The translations under genes and the position numbers were made by a program. This document shows, piece after piece, positions 25,804 through 35,348 of a stretch of 64,000 nucleotides of DNA (within the stretch, counting starts at the first letter, position 1; each line of letters opens with the position of its first letter). The stretch is from Bacillota bacterium (GTDB lineage Bacteria; Bacillota; Halanaerobiia; B1SED10-174): assembly GCA_007122335.1 (NCBI GenBank), contig SKTZ01000026.1, forward strand, positions 1-64,000. The letters are read 5' to 3'. The notes under the pieces are model-generated. The model was not told the origin of the DNA and ran no database searches. It saw only the letters and a program-made list of their open reading frames with translations.

Positions 25804-26884
25804 CTCGAATTACCTCCCCTTCTGCAGTGGGTTCAATAAGCTTTGCTTCCTCGTCGGATTGACTTTCGCTCTTAATATCTATCCGCCATCCGGTCAATTT
25901 CGCTGCCAGTCGTGCGTTCTGGCCTTCTTTCCCAATGGCCAGGGACAGCTGGTAATCAGGGACAACTACCTTGGCAACTTTTTCTTTTTCATTTATTTCT
26001 ACCGAAACGACCTTGGCCGGGCTTAAAGAATTAGCCACATAAACCGTCGGATCAGGGCTCCACTCAACAATATCAATTTTTTCTCCGCCAATTTCATCAA
26101 CTATTGCCTGAACCCGCATTCCTTTTTGCCCCACACAGGCCCCAACAGGATCAACGTTTTCATCGCGGGAAAAAACAGATATTTTTGAGCGATAACCTGC
26201 TTCCCGGGTAACAGCTTTTATTTCCACTGTTCCTTCCTGGATCTCAGGAACCTCCAGTTCAAAAAGCCGCTTTAAAAGACCGGGGTGCGTTCTGGAAACA
26301 AGGATCCGGGGCCCTTTGGTGGTCTGCTTAACTTCAACTATAAAAAGTTTAATCCGGTCGCCAGGTTTATAATTATCCGTTGGCATCTGCTCTGGTTGAA
26401 CCAGAATAGCCTCGGTTTTTCCCAGGTCAATCATAATATTATTATTGCTATACCGCTGGACAACACCGGTTATGATATCTCCCTCTCTGTCGCTGAACTC
26501 CTCGAATATTATTCCCCTTTCAGCTTCCCGGATCCGCTGCACCACCACCTGTTTAGCAGTTTGGGCAGCAATCCTGCCGAAATTGGCCGGGGTAACTTCG
26601 TATTCAACTACATCACCAACCTCGTAATTGGGGTCTATTTTTCTGGCCTCTTCCAGGGATATTTCCAGAGTCTTATCCTCAACTTCTTCTACTACCTCTT
26701 TACGAGCAATCACTTCCACTTTTCCGGTGTTCCGATCGATATGAGCTGTAACATTTTGCGAGGAACCAAAGTTTCTTTTGTATGCTGAAATCAGGGCAGC
26801 CTCAGCCGCCTCCAGTAATTGTTCTTTGGGGATATTTTTTTCCTTTTCAATTTCTGCTAATGCCTGAAGAAATTCAAAATTCAT
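25772..26884 (-). CDS. nusA: Transcription termination/antitermination factor NusA
   Basis: 370 residues: N-terminal RNA-polymerase-binding domain, S1 ([21 protein letters not shown]), and two KH domains ([17 protein letters not shown] and [18 protein letters not shown]). It lacks the extra C-terminal repeats of E. coli NusA and ends in an acidic tail, as in Firmicutes. It regulates pausing, termination and folding of nascent RNA. The gene follows rimP by 16 bases; its own end is overlapped by rnpM. Confidence 0.97.
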   Translation of the reverse strand: MNFEFLQALAEIEKEKNIPKEQLLEAAEAALISAYKRNFGSSQNVTAHIDRNTGKVEVIARKEVVEEVEDKTLEISLEEARKIDPNYEVGDVVEYEVTPANFGRIAAQTAKQVVVQRIREAERGIIFEEFSDREGDIITGVVQRYSNNNIMIDLGKTEAILVQPEQMPTDNYKPGDRIKLFIVEVKQTTKGPRILVSRTHPGLLKRLFELEVPEIQEGTVEIKAVTREAGYRSKISVFSRDENVDPVGACVGQKGMRVQAIVDEIGGEKIDIVEWSPDPTVYVANSLSPAKVVSVEINEKEKVAKVVVPDYQLSLAIGKEGQNARLAAKLTGWRIDIKSESQSDEEAKLIEPTAEGEVIRDEEEEEDTSS

Positions 26885-26900
26885 TTAAACTGCTCCTCCT

Positions 26901-27359
26901 TTAAAATTCAAAATGGAGCCGGGCTTTGGCAACCTGATCCCGGGGTATAGTTATTTTAGAACCATCTTCTAGTTCCAAACGCAAATCTTTATCTGCAAGA
27001 CCCAACAAAGTCCCCCTTAGAGTTTTTTGCTTATTTACGAGAGGGCCAAATGTTTTTATCTCCACCTTTTTGCCTCGGGCCCTTTCAAAATCACGATCCC
27101 TTTTGAGAGGCCGATCCAGGCCAGGCGAAGAAACCTCCAGAACAAAACCATGGGGAATGGGGTCCTCCTCTTCTAAAACCGGCTCCAGGGCTCTTGTAAC
27201 ACGGACACATTCATCATGGGAAATCCCCTCCGGTCCATCAATAAAGACCCTTAACATCCATCTTTTCCCTTCTTTTTTATATTCCAGGTCAACCAGCTCC
27301 AAACCTTCCTTTTCAACAACCGGTCGGGCCAGGGCAAAAAGGGTTTCCTGTTGGCTCAC
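26901..27359 (-). CDS. rimP: Ribosome maturation factor RimP
   Basis: The 152-residue protein helps assemble the 30S subunit. It has the expected N-terminal alpha/beta domain (LELVDLEYKKEGKRWMLRVF), the VTRALEPVLEEEDPIP and LEVSSPGLDRPL motifs, and a C-terminal SH3-like domain. It starts at GTG 27359 behind a GGGAGG site, heads the rimP-nusA-rnpM-ylxQ-infB-rbfA-nrnA-truB-ribF operon and has a promoter and leader hairpin upstream. Confidence 0.95.
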   Translation of the reverse strand: MSQQETLFALARPVVEKEGLELVDLEYKKEGKRWMLRVFIDGPEGISHDECVRVTRALEPVLEEEDPIPHGFVLEVSSPGLDRPLKRDRDFERARGKKVEIKTFGPLVNKQKTLRGTLLGLADKDLRLELEDGSKITIPRDQVAKARLHFEF

Positions 27360-27396
27360 TTTTTTTTCCTCCCGCTAATTTGATTATTATAAGCTA

Positions 27397-27421
27397 AAGA
27401 GTGGGCTGGGAACCCACTCTT
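27397..27421 (-). other. Leader hairpin of the rimP-nusA operon
   Basis: On the - strand AAGAGTGGG and CCCACTCTT form a perfect 9-bp stem with a 7-base loop, about 30 bases after the predicted start site and about 40 before the rimP GTG. It lacks a proper T-run, so it may be an attenuator, a protective 5' hairpin, or a poor terminator for polC. Confidence 0.65.
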
Positions 27422-27453
27422 AAATCTGCAACACGTTAATCATATCTATCAAA

Positions 27454-27482
27454 AGTATACCACAACCAAAAAGCGAATGCAA
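27454..27482 (-). promoter_or_regulatory. Promoter of the rimP-nusA-infB operon
   Basis: On the - strand -35 TTGCAT (27477-27482) and -10 TATACT (27454-27459) are 17 bases apart, and TG precedes the -10 (TGGTATACT). The -35 lies 12 bases after the polC stop. Confidence 0.75.
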
Positions 27483-27493
27483 GGAGAATGCCT

Positions 27494-30400
27494 TCAGAAA
27501 AGGGATAGCTGGTTTTTTGCGGGCAGACCTTTCAAAACACCATATTTAACCATTGCTTCAACTACATTTTTGTTGGCTTGAGTCCTATCAGAAAAATCCT
27601 CAATTGAAGAAAACTTCTTTTTATCCCGGGCCTTGACCACCCGCTGAGCACAATTCTGCCCTAGATGGGGAATCGAAGTCAGGGGAGGTAAAATCCTTCC
27701 TTCCTTTAAAAGAAATTTATGGGAATGGGATTTATAAAGGTCAACGTTCAAAAATTCAACTCCCCTGAGCATGGCTTCCTGGAGAATTTCCAGGAGGGTC
27801 AGGGTGGCTTTTTCTTTGGGGCTGGCTTCTCTACCCTTTTCTTTAATCTTCTCCTGGGAACGATTGACATAGTCCAAACCCTCCAGGGCAAATTTAATCT
27901 CAAATTCCCCTCCCTTTGTGGAAAGATAGGTCGCATAAAAAGCTGAGGGATGGTGAACTTTAAAATAAGCAATGCGATAAGACATCAAAACGTAAGCAGC
28001 AGCGTGAGCTTTAGGAAACATGTACTTGATTTTCTTGCAGGATTCAATGTACCACTCGGGAACTTTTTTATCCCTGAGCAGTTCTTCCTCCTCGGCTGAC
28101 ATTCCCTTTCCCTTGCGAACTTTTTCCATTATGGGAAAGGCTTTTTCAGGCTCTACTCCCCAGCGGATTAGGTCGTTGAGAATATCATCCCGGGTAGAAA
28201 TTACCTGTTTAAGAGAAATCTCTCCCGCAGAAATCAGATCCTGGGCATTATTCCTCCAGATATTTTCACCATGAGAAAGCCCACTAATTCTGATTAATTC
28301 TCCCATTGTCTCGGGCCGGGTTTCTTCCAGCATCCCCCGCACGAAAGGAGTTCCGTACTCCGGGACTCCCAGGGAACCAACTTTTGTATTCAGACCCCCT
28401 CCTTTTAATTCCAGGGCCTCAGTTCCGGAAAAAATACTCATGGTTGGGGGATCATTAAAAGGAATATCCTGGACGTTGATTCCTGTTAGTCCTTCCAGTT
28501 GTTTGAGGGCTGTAGGGTCGTCATGCCCCAGCAGATCAAGTTTTAATAATCTGCTGCTAATTGAGCGGTAATCAAAGTGAGTCGTCTGGACTCCCACCGA
28601 ACTATCATTGGCAGGGTACTGAATTGGGGTGAATTCGTGAATATCTTTATCGGCAGGTAATACCATCAATCCCCCTGGATGCTGGCCAGTTGTTCTCCGC
28701 ACACCGCTGCAGCCTTTTATCAGGCGTTCAACCTGGGCCCGGTTGGCCTGTAGATGATTTTCTTCCAGATAGCCTTTTACCATCCCGTAGGCAGTCCGGG
28801 AAGCAATGGTGGAAATGGTCCCTGCGCGGAAAACATTATCTTTGCCAAAAATTTCTTCAGTATAGGCGTGTATTTTGTTCTGAATTTCCCCGGCAAAGTT
28901 CAGGTCGATATCAGGAACTTTTTCTCCCCTGAAACCCAGAAAAACTTCAAAGGGTATGTCAAAGCCATCTCGAAACAGGCTTTCACCGCATTTTGGACAT
29001 TCTTTTTCACCTAAATCCAGCCCACAATCAATTTCTTTATCGGGTTCAAAATCGGTATAGAAACAACCCGGGCAGCGGTAATGGGCCGGGAGGGGATTGA
29101 TCTCGGTAATTTCGCACAGAAAAGCAACAAACGAAGAACCGACTGAACCCCTTGATCCAACAAGATAGCCAATTTCAAGAGATTTCCCCACCAGGGTTTG
29201 TGAGATAGCATAAATGGGAGCAAAGCCCTGGCCAATAATACTGTGCAATTCTTTGTCGATCCTTTTCTTTACTATTTCCGGCAGCTTTTTCCCGTAAAGT
29301 TTTCTTGCTTTTTCAATCGTGCGATTTTTTACCCGGTCTTCAGCCCCGGGAACATGAGGGGGATAAAGTCCTTCGGGAACAGGGGACATTTCGGGAACTT
29401 CCTCCGCCAGAAAATTTGGGTTTCCAATTACAATTTTTCTTGCCTTATCTTCCCCGAGAAAGTTGAACTGTTCCATCATTTCTTCTGTGGTTAGAAGATG
29501 CGCAGCCCCTTTCTCCTGCCGATTTCCTTTCTGATGGAGAAGGATATCTCTAAAAACTTTTTCTTCTCTTTCCAGATAATGGGCATCAGAGATTGCAATT
29601 GGGATTTTTCCCAGTTCTTCAGCAAGAGAGACCAGGTAAGAAGTAATTTCCCGTGCTATATCAATATCTTCTACCGGTGAATTTTCCACAAGATAATTCG
29701 GGGACAGAATTTCTATATAATCAAAATTAAAGGCAATCTCTTTAAGTTCTTCTTTAGCTGCTCCCCCTAGAAGCCTGTCGTATAATGGGCCCTCCAAACA
29801 CCCACTCCCCAGGATAATTCCTTCCCTGTTTTTCTCCAGCCACTCCCACGGAATACAGGGATGGCGGTGAAAATAATCCAGGTGAGAAGTGCTTACAAGC
29901 CGATAAAGGTTAAAAAGCCCTTTTTTATTCCGGGCCCACAGGGTATTGTGTTTTGTGAATTTTAGAAACCAGGGAATTTCCCGGGACAGTTCTTTTAACT
30001 GTTTCAAATTTTTAATCTCCCGGGCTTCCAGCTTGCTGCAAAAAATTTCCCAGAGGCGATATGTAGCCTGAGAATCTGCAAGAGCCCGGTGATGATCATC
30101 AAGGCGAACATTAAATTTCTTGGTAAGGGCTCCCAGGCTATGACCCCGGAGGTCGGAGTTTATTGCCTTGGAAAGACTGAGTGTATCCAGAAAGCCGTTT
30201 TCCAGAGGCAGGTTTTGCCCCAGCTTTTTACCCCAGAACCTGAGAAAATCAATATCAAAATTGGCATTATGGGCAACAAGTATGGCCCCGTTAATGAAGT
30301 CAATAAATTCTGGCCAGACTTCTTTTAGGGGTCTTGCCTTTTTTAATTCTTTGGGATCTATACCAGTAAGGTCAATTATTTCTTCCGAAGGAGCTTTTTT

Positions 30401-31678
30401 GGGGCGGACCAGCTGCTGAAATTCACTGGTCGAACCCTTTTCAACTCGAACAGCCCCAATTTCGATTATTTCATGTTGCCAGGGGCTAAAACCTGTAGTT
30501 TCAATATCAAGGAAGACGAGGGGAAATTCATTCCAGGAACTTTCTTCCCGCCCTGAATAAATTACTTCCTGTTCCGGTAAAGTATTGGCCTCCAGGCCTA
30601 AAACCAGCTTGAGGCCTTCTTGCTGAAATGCCTCATAGGCATTAGGAAAGGATTGGACCACGCCATGATCAGTAATTGCAGCTCCCCGGTGACCCCATCT
30701 TTTCAGGGTTTTTGCCAGCTGATCAATATCAATTACTCCGTCCATATCGCTCATTTTAGTATGGAGGTGCAATTCAAACCTTTTTTCAGGGAAATTGTCT
30801 TTCCGGGAAATAGGCGTAACTTCAAGAATATCTTCAGCAAAAAGGACCTTCTCCCCACTGAAATTATCATACTCCATCTGCCCCCGGAATTTATACCATC
30901 CACCTTTTTGCAATTCCTCTTCTAGGTTGAATATTTTTACAGTAAGGGCAGCTGTTCTATCGGCGATATTAACAATTTGAATTGTTCCTCCCCGGCTCGA
31001 TTGGTGGACTGTTTTAGAAAAAACCTCCCCCTCAACTACAAAAACCCCTTCCCCCTGGTCGAGAATACTGGATAGATTTTGTGGGGCTTCAGGCAATAAG
31101 CGGCCTTTAACAACACGGTGATCTTTCTTTCCCTTTTTTTCTTTTGGTTGTTTTTCTTTTGTCTTACCGGGGACTCTTTTTCTTCTTTTCTGGGAAAATT
31201 TAATCTTATCGGGAAGACCATTCTGGGCAAATTTCTGAGAAATTATCTGGTCCAATTTTTTAGCCTTGAGAAAATCAACCATGGTTTTGCTGGGAAGAGA
31301 TAGTTCAATTTCTCCATCTTTTTCTTCAATCTGCAGATTTTCCAGGCAACTCCCAAACTGGGGGAAACGGGACTTTATTCCCCGCAAAACTTCCTGGATC
31401 CTGTCATGATTTGCTTTTTCCCAGGGTTCAAAAATAATTTTAAAGCCTGCAAAATCAGAAAGGTTACCCCGGAGAAGTTCTTCCATTCCTTCCAGTTCAT
31501 CCTGGTTAATCCCTGGGGCCAGGGCTATAAAAAGTGAGCAGTTTTTTTCCCGGTCAATTTCAACCCTGTTTATTACAATTTTCCCTTTAAGCTCAGGGGA
31601 ACACTGGCTGTGTAATAAACGCAAAAACCGGTTATTTGCTTTTGGTTTGATTATTATCCGTTCTAAACTTTTAGCCAT
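27494..31678 (-). CDS. polC: DNA polymerase III subunit alpha, PolC type
   Basis: 1394 residues, the Gram-positive replicative polymerase. In order: N-terminal domain, OB fold (about 205-295), PHP domain beginning HLHTKMSDMDG (about 303), an inserted DnaQ-like proofreading exonuclease with DIETTG (about 388) and HNANFDIDF, the rest of PHP, a Cys4 zinc site (CPGC..CPKC), the catalytic PDIDLNF (about 923), and the fingers and duplex-binding region with HAAAYVLMSYR. All key residues are present. Its start overlaps mgtC by 16 bases with only a weak ribosome-binding site, suggesting coupling. Confidence 0.98.
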   Translation of the reverse strand: MAKSLERIIIKPKANNRFLRLLHSQCSPELKGKIVINRVEIDREKNCSLFIALAPGINQDELEGMEELLRGNLSDFAGFKIIFEPWEKANHDRIQEVLRGIKSRFPQFGSCLENLQIEEKDGEIELSLPSKTMVDFLKAKKLDQIISQKFAQNGLPDKIKFSQKRRKRVPGKTKEKQPKEKKGKKDHRVVKGRLLPEAPQNLSSILDQGEGVFVVEGEVFSKTVHQSSRGGTIQIVNIADRTAALTVKIFNLEEELQKGGWYKFRGQMEYDNFSGEKVLFAEDILEVTPISRKDNFPEKRFELHLHTKMSDMDGVIDIDQLAKTLKRWGHRGAAITDHGVVQSFPNAYEAFQQEGLKLVLGLEANTLPEQEVIYSGREESSWNEFPLVFLDIETTGFSPWQHEIIEIGAVRVEKGSTSEFQQLVRPKKAPSEEIIDLTGIDPKELKKARPLKEVWPEFIDFINGAILVAHNANFDIDFLRFWGKKLGQNLPLENGFLDTLSLSKAINSDLRGHSLGALTKKFNVRLDDHHRALADSQATYRLWEIFCSKLEAREIKNLKQLKELSREIPWFLKFTKHNTLWARNKKGLFNLYRLVSTSHLDYFHRHPCIPWEWLEKNREGIILGSGCLEGPLYDRLLGGAAKEELKEIAFNFDYIEILSPNYLVENSPVEDIDIAREITSYLVSLAEELGKIPIAISDAHYLEREEKVFRDILLHQKGNRQEKGAAHLLTTEEMMEQFNFLGEDKARKIVIGNPNFLAEEVPEMSPVPEGLYPPHVPGAEDRVKNRTIEKARKLYGKKLPEIVKKRIDKELHSIIGQGFAPIYAISQTLVGKSLEIGYLVGSRGSVGSSFVAFLCEITEINPLPAHYRCPGCFYTDFEPDKEIDCGLDLGEKECPKCGESLFRDGFDIPFEVFLGFRGEKVPDIDLNFAGEIQNKIHAYTEEIFGKDNVFRAGTISTIASRTAYGMVKGYLEENHLQANRAQVERLIKGCSGVRRTTGQHPGGLMVLPADKDIHEFTPIQYPANDSSVGVQTTHFDYRSISSRLLKLDLLGHDDPTALKQLEGLTGINVQDIPFNDPPTMSIFSGTEALELKGGGLNTKVGSLGVPEYGTPFVRGMLEETRPETMGELIRISGLSHGENIWRNNAQDLISAGEISLKQVISTRDDILNDLIRWGVEPEKAFPIMEKVRKGKGMSAEEEELLRDKKVPEWYIESCKKIKYMFPKAHAAAYVLMSYRIAYFKVHHPSAFYATYLSTKGGEFEIKFALEGLDYVNRSQEKIKEKGREASPKEKATLTLLEILQEAMLRGVEFLNVDLYKSHSHKFLLKEGRILPPLTSIPHLGQNCAQRVVKARDKKKFSSIEDFSDRTQANKNVVEAMVKYGVLKGLPAKNQLSLF

Positions 31679-32328
31679 TCGACCTGGTGCACTCCTTTTA
31701 CCTGAGCAAGTTTTTGAGTCAATTCGTTACGGTCCAGTTTTGAGGGTATCTCAACCCGGATAATTATTTCAAGTTCTCCGTCAATCTGGTCATACTCCAT
31801 GCGAACGTTAATGATATTCGCCCCAAATGCTCCAAAAACCGATCCCAGTTTACCGAGAAGTCCCGGTATATCCTGGACCCTGAATTTAACTTCGCTGAAC
31901 TTGGATTTAGCAGCGGCGAAAAACTCAATTTTGGAAAGAAACCAGAGGCTGAGAAAAACCAGGGCAGCTGTAACAATACTGCCAAAGTAGAACCCGGCTC
32001 CTACTCCGAGTCCAATTCCTGCGACTGCCCAGAGGGAGGCCGCAGTGGTCAACCCCTTAACACTAACCCCCTCCCGGATTATTGTGCCTGCTCCCAAAAA
32101 GCCGATTCCGCTCACCACCTGGGCCGCTATTCGCCCAGGGTCTGAAGCCTCACCAAAAATTTCATGCATGTTCTGGGAGATCAGCATTATCAGGGTTGCA
32201 CCCAGGCAGACCAGAATATGGGTTCGGAAACCTGCCGGTCGCTCATGAATTTCCCGCTCCCAGCCAATCAAACCGCTTAATACCAGAGCCAGGACAAGTC
32301 TTAATATAATTTCTTGACTTGAAATCAA
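31663..32328 (-). CDS. MgtC/SapB family membrane protein
   Basis: A 221-residue protein with four or five helices in residues 1-135, including the family motif LIGWEREIHERPAGFRTHIL and a QVVSGIGFLGAGTI block. The C-terminal 75 residues form an ACT-like domain (FRVQDIPGLLGKLGSVFGAF). MgtC-type proteins affect Mg2+ homeostasis and inhibit F1Fo ATPase in Salmonella, but those with this C-terminal domain are less studied. Translation starts at TTG 32328, which overlaps the proS stop as TTGA, and ends inside polC. Its location between proS and polC is not the common one. Confidence 0.88.
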   Translation of the reverse strand: MISSQEIILRLVLALVLSGLIGWEREIHERPAGFRTHILVCLGATLIMLISQNMHEIFGEASDPGRIAAQVVSGIGFLGAGTIIREGVSVKGLTTAASLWAVAGIGLGVGAGFYFGSIVTAALVFLSLWFLSKIEFFAAAKSKFSEVKFRVQDIPGLLGKLGSVFGAFGANIINVRMEYDQIDGELEIIIRVEIPSKLDRNELTQKLAQVKGVHQVEWLKV

Positions 32329-34025
32329 CTTTTCTCCTCCTCTCCCAGGTACTTCAGAACCCAGTCTGGAAGATCATCTTTATCCACCATATGATCCTGG
32401 TTATTAAACCTATCTTTTAATTCAACCTGGCCGCTATCCAAAAATTTCTTCCCTATTGTTATCCGCAGGGGTATTCCCAGAAGGTCAGCCTCGTTAAACT
32501 TAACACCCGGTCTTTCGGAGCGGTCATCCCAGATTATTTCAATTCCCTTTCCTTTTAATTCTGCATATATTTTCTCTGATTCTTCATTAAGTTTTTCATC
32601 TTTGCCCAGGGTAAGTAAAATAACCTGATACGGAGCAAGGGGCAGGGGCCATTTGATTCCATTTTCGTCGTGGTTTTGTTCAATGGCTGCAGCAACAGTT
32701 CGGGTCACTCCTATCCCATAACACCCCATAATCATGGGGTGGGCTTTTCCGTTTTCGTCCAGAAAGCTGGCCTTCATTGATTCGCTGTATTTGGTTCCAA
32801 GTTTGAAAATATGCCCTACTTCGATTCCCCGGATTTCTTCCAGGGTTCCCTGGCAATCAGGACAACCTTCTCCATGACGAGCACTGCGGATATCTCCGAC
32901 AATGTCCGGAGAAAAATCCCGGCCGGGAACAATCCCCTGGATGTGATAATCTTCCCGGTTTGCTCCGGCAACTCCCCAGTCCATCTCCATAACCAGTTCA
33001 TCGGCGATTATTTTCAAACCATGTTCCCCCTGGGGGCCCAGAAAACCGGCAGGAAGATCTCTGTAACCATCCTCGGCCAGGCCAAGGAAAGGATCTCCCA
33101 GGAGTGCAATTAACTTGTTTTCATTTAACTGGTCCGAACCCCTGACAATAGCAAGGTAGTAATCTTTTTCACCTTTGTACAGCAGGCTTTTAAACAGGTA
33201 TTCTCCAGGGAGGTTCATCTTTTCCATTAGCTTTTCAATTGTTGTGACTCCCGGGGTATATATTTCTTCCTTCTCCGGCCGATCAATTTTTTCCTTTAGT
33301 TTCGGAACTTTACTCTGAGCTTTTTCAACATTGGCAGCATATCCACAGTTATCGCAAAAGAGAACACTGTCTTCACCTGTTTCTGCTAACACCATAAACT
33401 CATGGGAATCCGTTCCTCCCATTGGTCCGGTATCTGCTTCCACCACCCGGTAATCCAGGCCACAGCGTTCAAAAATCCGGCAGTAAGCATCGTGCATGTC
33501 CCGATATGTTACATCCAGAGATTCCCAGCTGGCATGAAAGCTGTAGGCATCCTTCATGGAAAATTCCTTGGCCCTGAGCAGCCCAAACCTGGGCCTGATT
33601 TCATCCCTTACCTTGGTTTGAATCTGGAAAAAGTTCTGGGGAAGATCCTTATAAGATTTTAATTCATTTCTGATCAGGTCCGTCATTACTTCCTCGTGGG
33701 TGGGACCAATACAGTAATCTCTGTTCCGGCGGTCCTTCAGCTTTACCATCAGGTCGCCCATTTCATCCCATCTTCCTGATTCCTGCCATAATTCGGCAGG
33801 GTGAAGCAGGGGCAGGTGAACTTCCTGGGCTCCCGCCTTTTCCAGTTCTTCTCGAATTATCTGTTCAACCTTGCGGACAACCTTGTAACCAAGGGGCAGG
33901 AAAGAATAAATTCCAGCAGCAACTCGTCGAATCATCCCACCCCTTAACAAAAGTTCATGGCTGGGAGTTTCTGCTTCAGTCGGTCTTTCTTTTAATGTCG
34001 GAATATAAGCCTGGGACATTTTCAT
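32325..34025 (-). CDS. proS: Prolyl-tRNA synthetase
   Basis: About 566 residues, the bacterial form with a central editing (INS) domain between motifs 2 and 3. Motif regions are RGGMIRRVAAGIYSFLP, CIGPTHEEVMTDLIR, RAKEFSMKDAYSFH and GCYGIGVTRTVAAA; the C-terminal anticodon-binding domain has GIEIIWDDRSERPGVKF. It charges tRNA-Pro. I prefer ATG 34025, 8 bases after AAGGAAG; ATG 34031 is very close to that site. Expression is controlled by the T-box leader upstream. Confidence 0.97.
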   Translation of the reverse strand: MKMSQAYIPTLKERPTEAETPSHELLLRGGMIRRVAAGIYSFLPLGYKVVRKVEQIIREELEKAGAQEVHLPLLHPAELWQESGRWDEMGDLMVKLKDRRNRDYCIGPTHEEVMTDLIRNELKSYKDLPQNFFQIQTKVRDEIRPRFGLLRAKEFSMKDAYSFHASWESLDVTYRDMHDAYCRIFERCGLDYRVVEADTGPMGGTDSHEFMVLAETGEDSVLFCDNCGYAANVEKAQSKVPKLKEKIDRPEKEEIYTPGVTTIEKLMEKMNLPGEYLFKSLLYKGEKDYYLAIVRGSDQLNENKLIALLGDPFLGLAEDGYRDLPAGFLGPQGEHGLKIIADELVMEMDWGVAGANREDYHIQGIVPGRDFSPDIVGDIRSARHGEGCPDCQGTLEEIRGIEVGHIFKLGTKYSESMKASFLDENGKAHPMIMGCYGIGVTRTVAAAIEQNHDENGIKWPLPLAPYQVILLTLGKDEKLNEESEKIYAELKGKGIEIIWDDRSERPGVKFNEADLLGIPLRITIGKKFLDSGQVELKDRFNNQDHMVDKDDLPDWVLKYLGEEEKS

Positions 34026-34040
34026 GGTCATCTTCCTTTC

Positions 34041-34253
34041 TTAAATAAAATAACCTCTCATCCACCTAGGGACGAGAGGTTTGTTTACCACCCGCGGTAC
34101 CACCCTGATTTCCCATCAAGGGACACTCTAAGGCCTGTAAATCATCGGGACGGGTTCAATCGGGGAAAAGACAGCCTCGCACCGGAATGGCTGTTCTCTG
34201 TGGCTTTTCTAACCGATCTAGTATTTCCCGTACAGGAAAATGAATTTTATTGT
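34041..34253 (-). promoter_or_regulatory. T-box leader of proS (proline-responsive)
   Basis: The - strand leader carries the T-box core GGGTGGTACCGCGG (34092-34105). Stem I elements are CAGAGAA (AGAGA motif, about 34194-34200) and GGTGCGAGG (34174-34182). The specifier is read as GAA-CCC at 34152-34157, and CCC is a proline codon, matching the downstream proS. The terminator arms AACCTCTC and GAGAGGTT (34052-34081) are followed by ATTTTATTT. Uncharged tRNA-Pro should stabilise the antiterminator and allow transcription. Confidence 0.93.
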
Positions 34254-34259
34254 TATAGT

Positions 34260-34289
34260 ATTTTAGCAGGAAAATCTGGTTTCTGTCAA
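34260..34289 (-). promoter_or_regulatory. Sigma-A promoter of proS
   Basis: On the - strand perfect -35 TTGACA (34284-34289) and -10 TAAAAT (34260-34265) are 18 bases apart. The -35 overlaps the stop codon of ispG. Confidence 0.8.
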
Positions 34290-35338
34290 CCGGGGAATTC
34301 CTTTATTTTCTCAACAAAAACCCTGATAAGTTTATCAGCGGGAAATGTTCCGAGGGGTTTTCCTTTTGAAAAAATCACCCCAAAGCCCCGGCCCCCGGCA
34401 AGACCCAGGTCAGCTTCTTTTGCTTCTCCAGGACCATTTACCGCGCAACCCATAACAGCAATATTCAAATCTTTTTGGATACCCTCTGTAGCCTTTTCAA
34501 TTTCCTTAACCATTTTTTCCAATTCAATTTCACAACGGCCACAGGTTGGACAGGAATAAATATTAAGGCCTCTCCACCGAAGACCCACTGCCCGCAATAG
34601 ATCCCAGGCGGCCCTTACCTCCTGAACAGGATCCTCGGTTAAAGAGATCCTGATTGTATCACCAATTCCTTCCAAAAGAAGCGGAGCAAGACAGGCCACT
34701 GAATTAACAAGGCCCCTCCTCAAAGTTCCAGCTTCAGTAAGACCAAGGTGGATCGGGTAGGGAAAATGATTGGAAACTTCCCGGTTGGCAACAATGGTTT
34801 CCAGGACGCTAGTTGATTTAACTGACAGTTTAATGTTGAAAAAATCCCTTTCTTCAAAAAACCGGACATAATCAACCAGGGTTTCTACCATGGCTTCAGC
34901 ACCGGGGGAACCAAACTTTTTAATTTTTCCCTCCGGCAGAGACCCACTATTAACTCCAATTCGGATGGGGATATTATTTTCCCGGGCCGCTTTTATTATT
35001 GCTTCTACTCTATCCGGCGAACCAATATTTCCCGGGTTAATCCTGATGCCGTGAACGCCTGCCGCAATTGAACTTAAGGCCAGCCTGTAATCAAAATGGA
35101 TATCGGCTATCACTGGAATGGGGGTTTCCCCTAAAATCCCTGGTAAAGCCTGAACTGATTCTTCATCGGGTACTGCTACCCTTACCAGTTCACAACCATT
35201 TTGAACCAGCCTGGATATCTGGGCACAGGTCTTTTCAATATCGGAAGTTTTAGTGTTGGTCATGGATTGAATAACTACCGGGGCCCCTCCACCTACCTGA
35301 ACCCCGCCGATAAAAACGGCTCTTGTTTTTTTCTCCAC
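34286..35338 (-). CDS. ispG: 4-hydroxy-3-methylbut-2-enyl diphosphate synthase (IspG)
   Basis: About 350 residues. It makes HMBPP from MEcPP in the MEP isoprenoid pathway and uses a [4Fe-4S] cluster. The cluster ligands are visible: CPTCGRCEIELEK supplies two conserved Cys, and AVMGCAVNGPGEAKEAD supplies the third Cys plus Glu. The N-terminal TIM barrel has VVIQSMTNTKTSD and GIRINPGNIG. I prefer GTG 35338, eight bases after GAGG; a GTG at 35347 lies within that site. It follows rseP, and two genes earlier is dxr, so two MEP-pathway genes share the operon. Confidence 0.95.
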   Translation of the reverse strand: MEKKTRAVFIGGVQVGGGAPVVIQSMTNTKTSDIEKTCAQISRLVQNGCELVRVAVPDEESVQALPGILGETPIPVIADIHFDYRLALSSIAAGVHGIRINPGNIGSPDRVEAIIKAARENNIPIRIGVNSGSLPEGKIKKFGSPGAEAMVETLVDYVRFFEERDFFNIKLSVKSTSVLETIVANREVSNHFPYPIHLGLTEAGTLRRGLVNSVACLAPLLLEGIGDTIRISLTEDPVQEVRAAWDLLRAVGLRWRGLNIYSCPTCGRCEIELEKMVKEIEKATEGIQKDLNIAVMGCAVNGPGEAKEADLGLAGGRGFGVIFSKGKPLGTFPADKLIRVFVEKIKEFPG

Positions 35339-35348
35339 TCCAACCACC

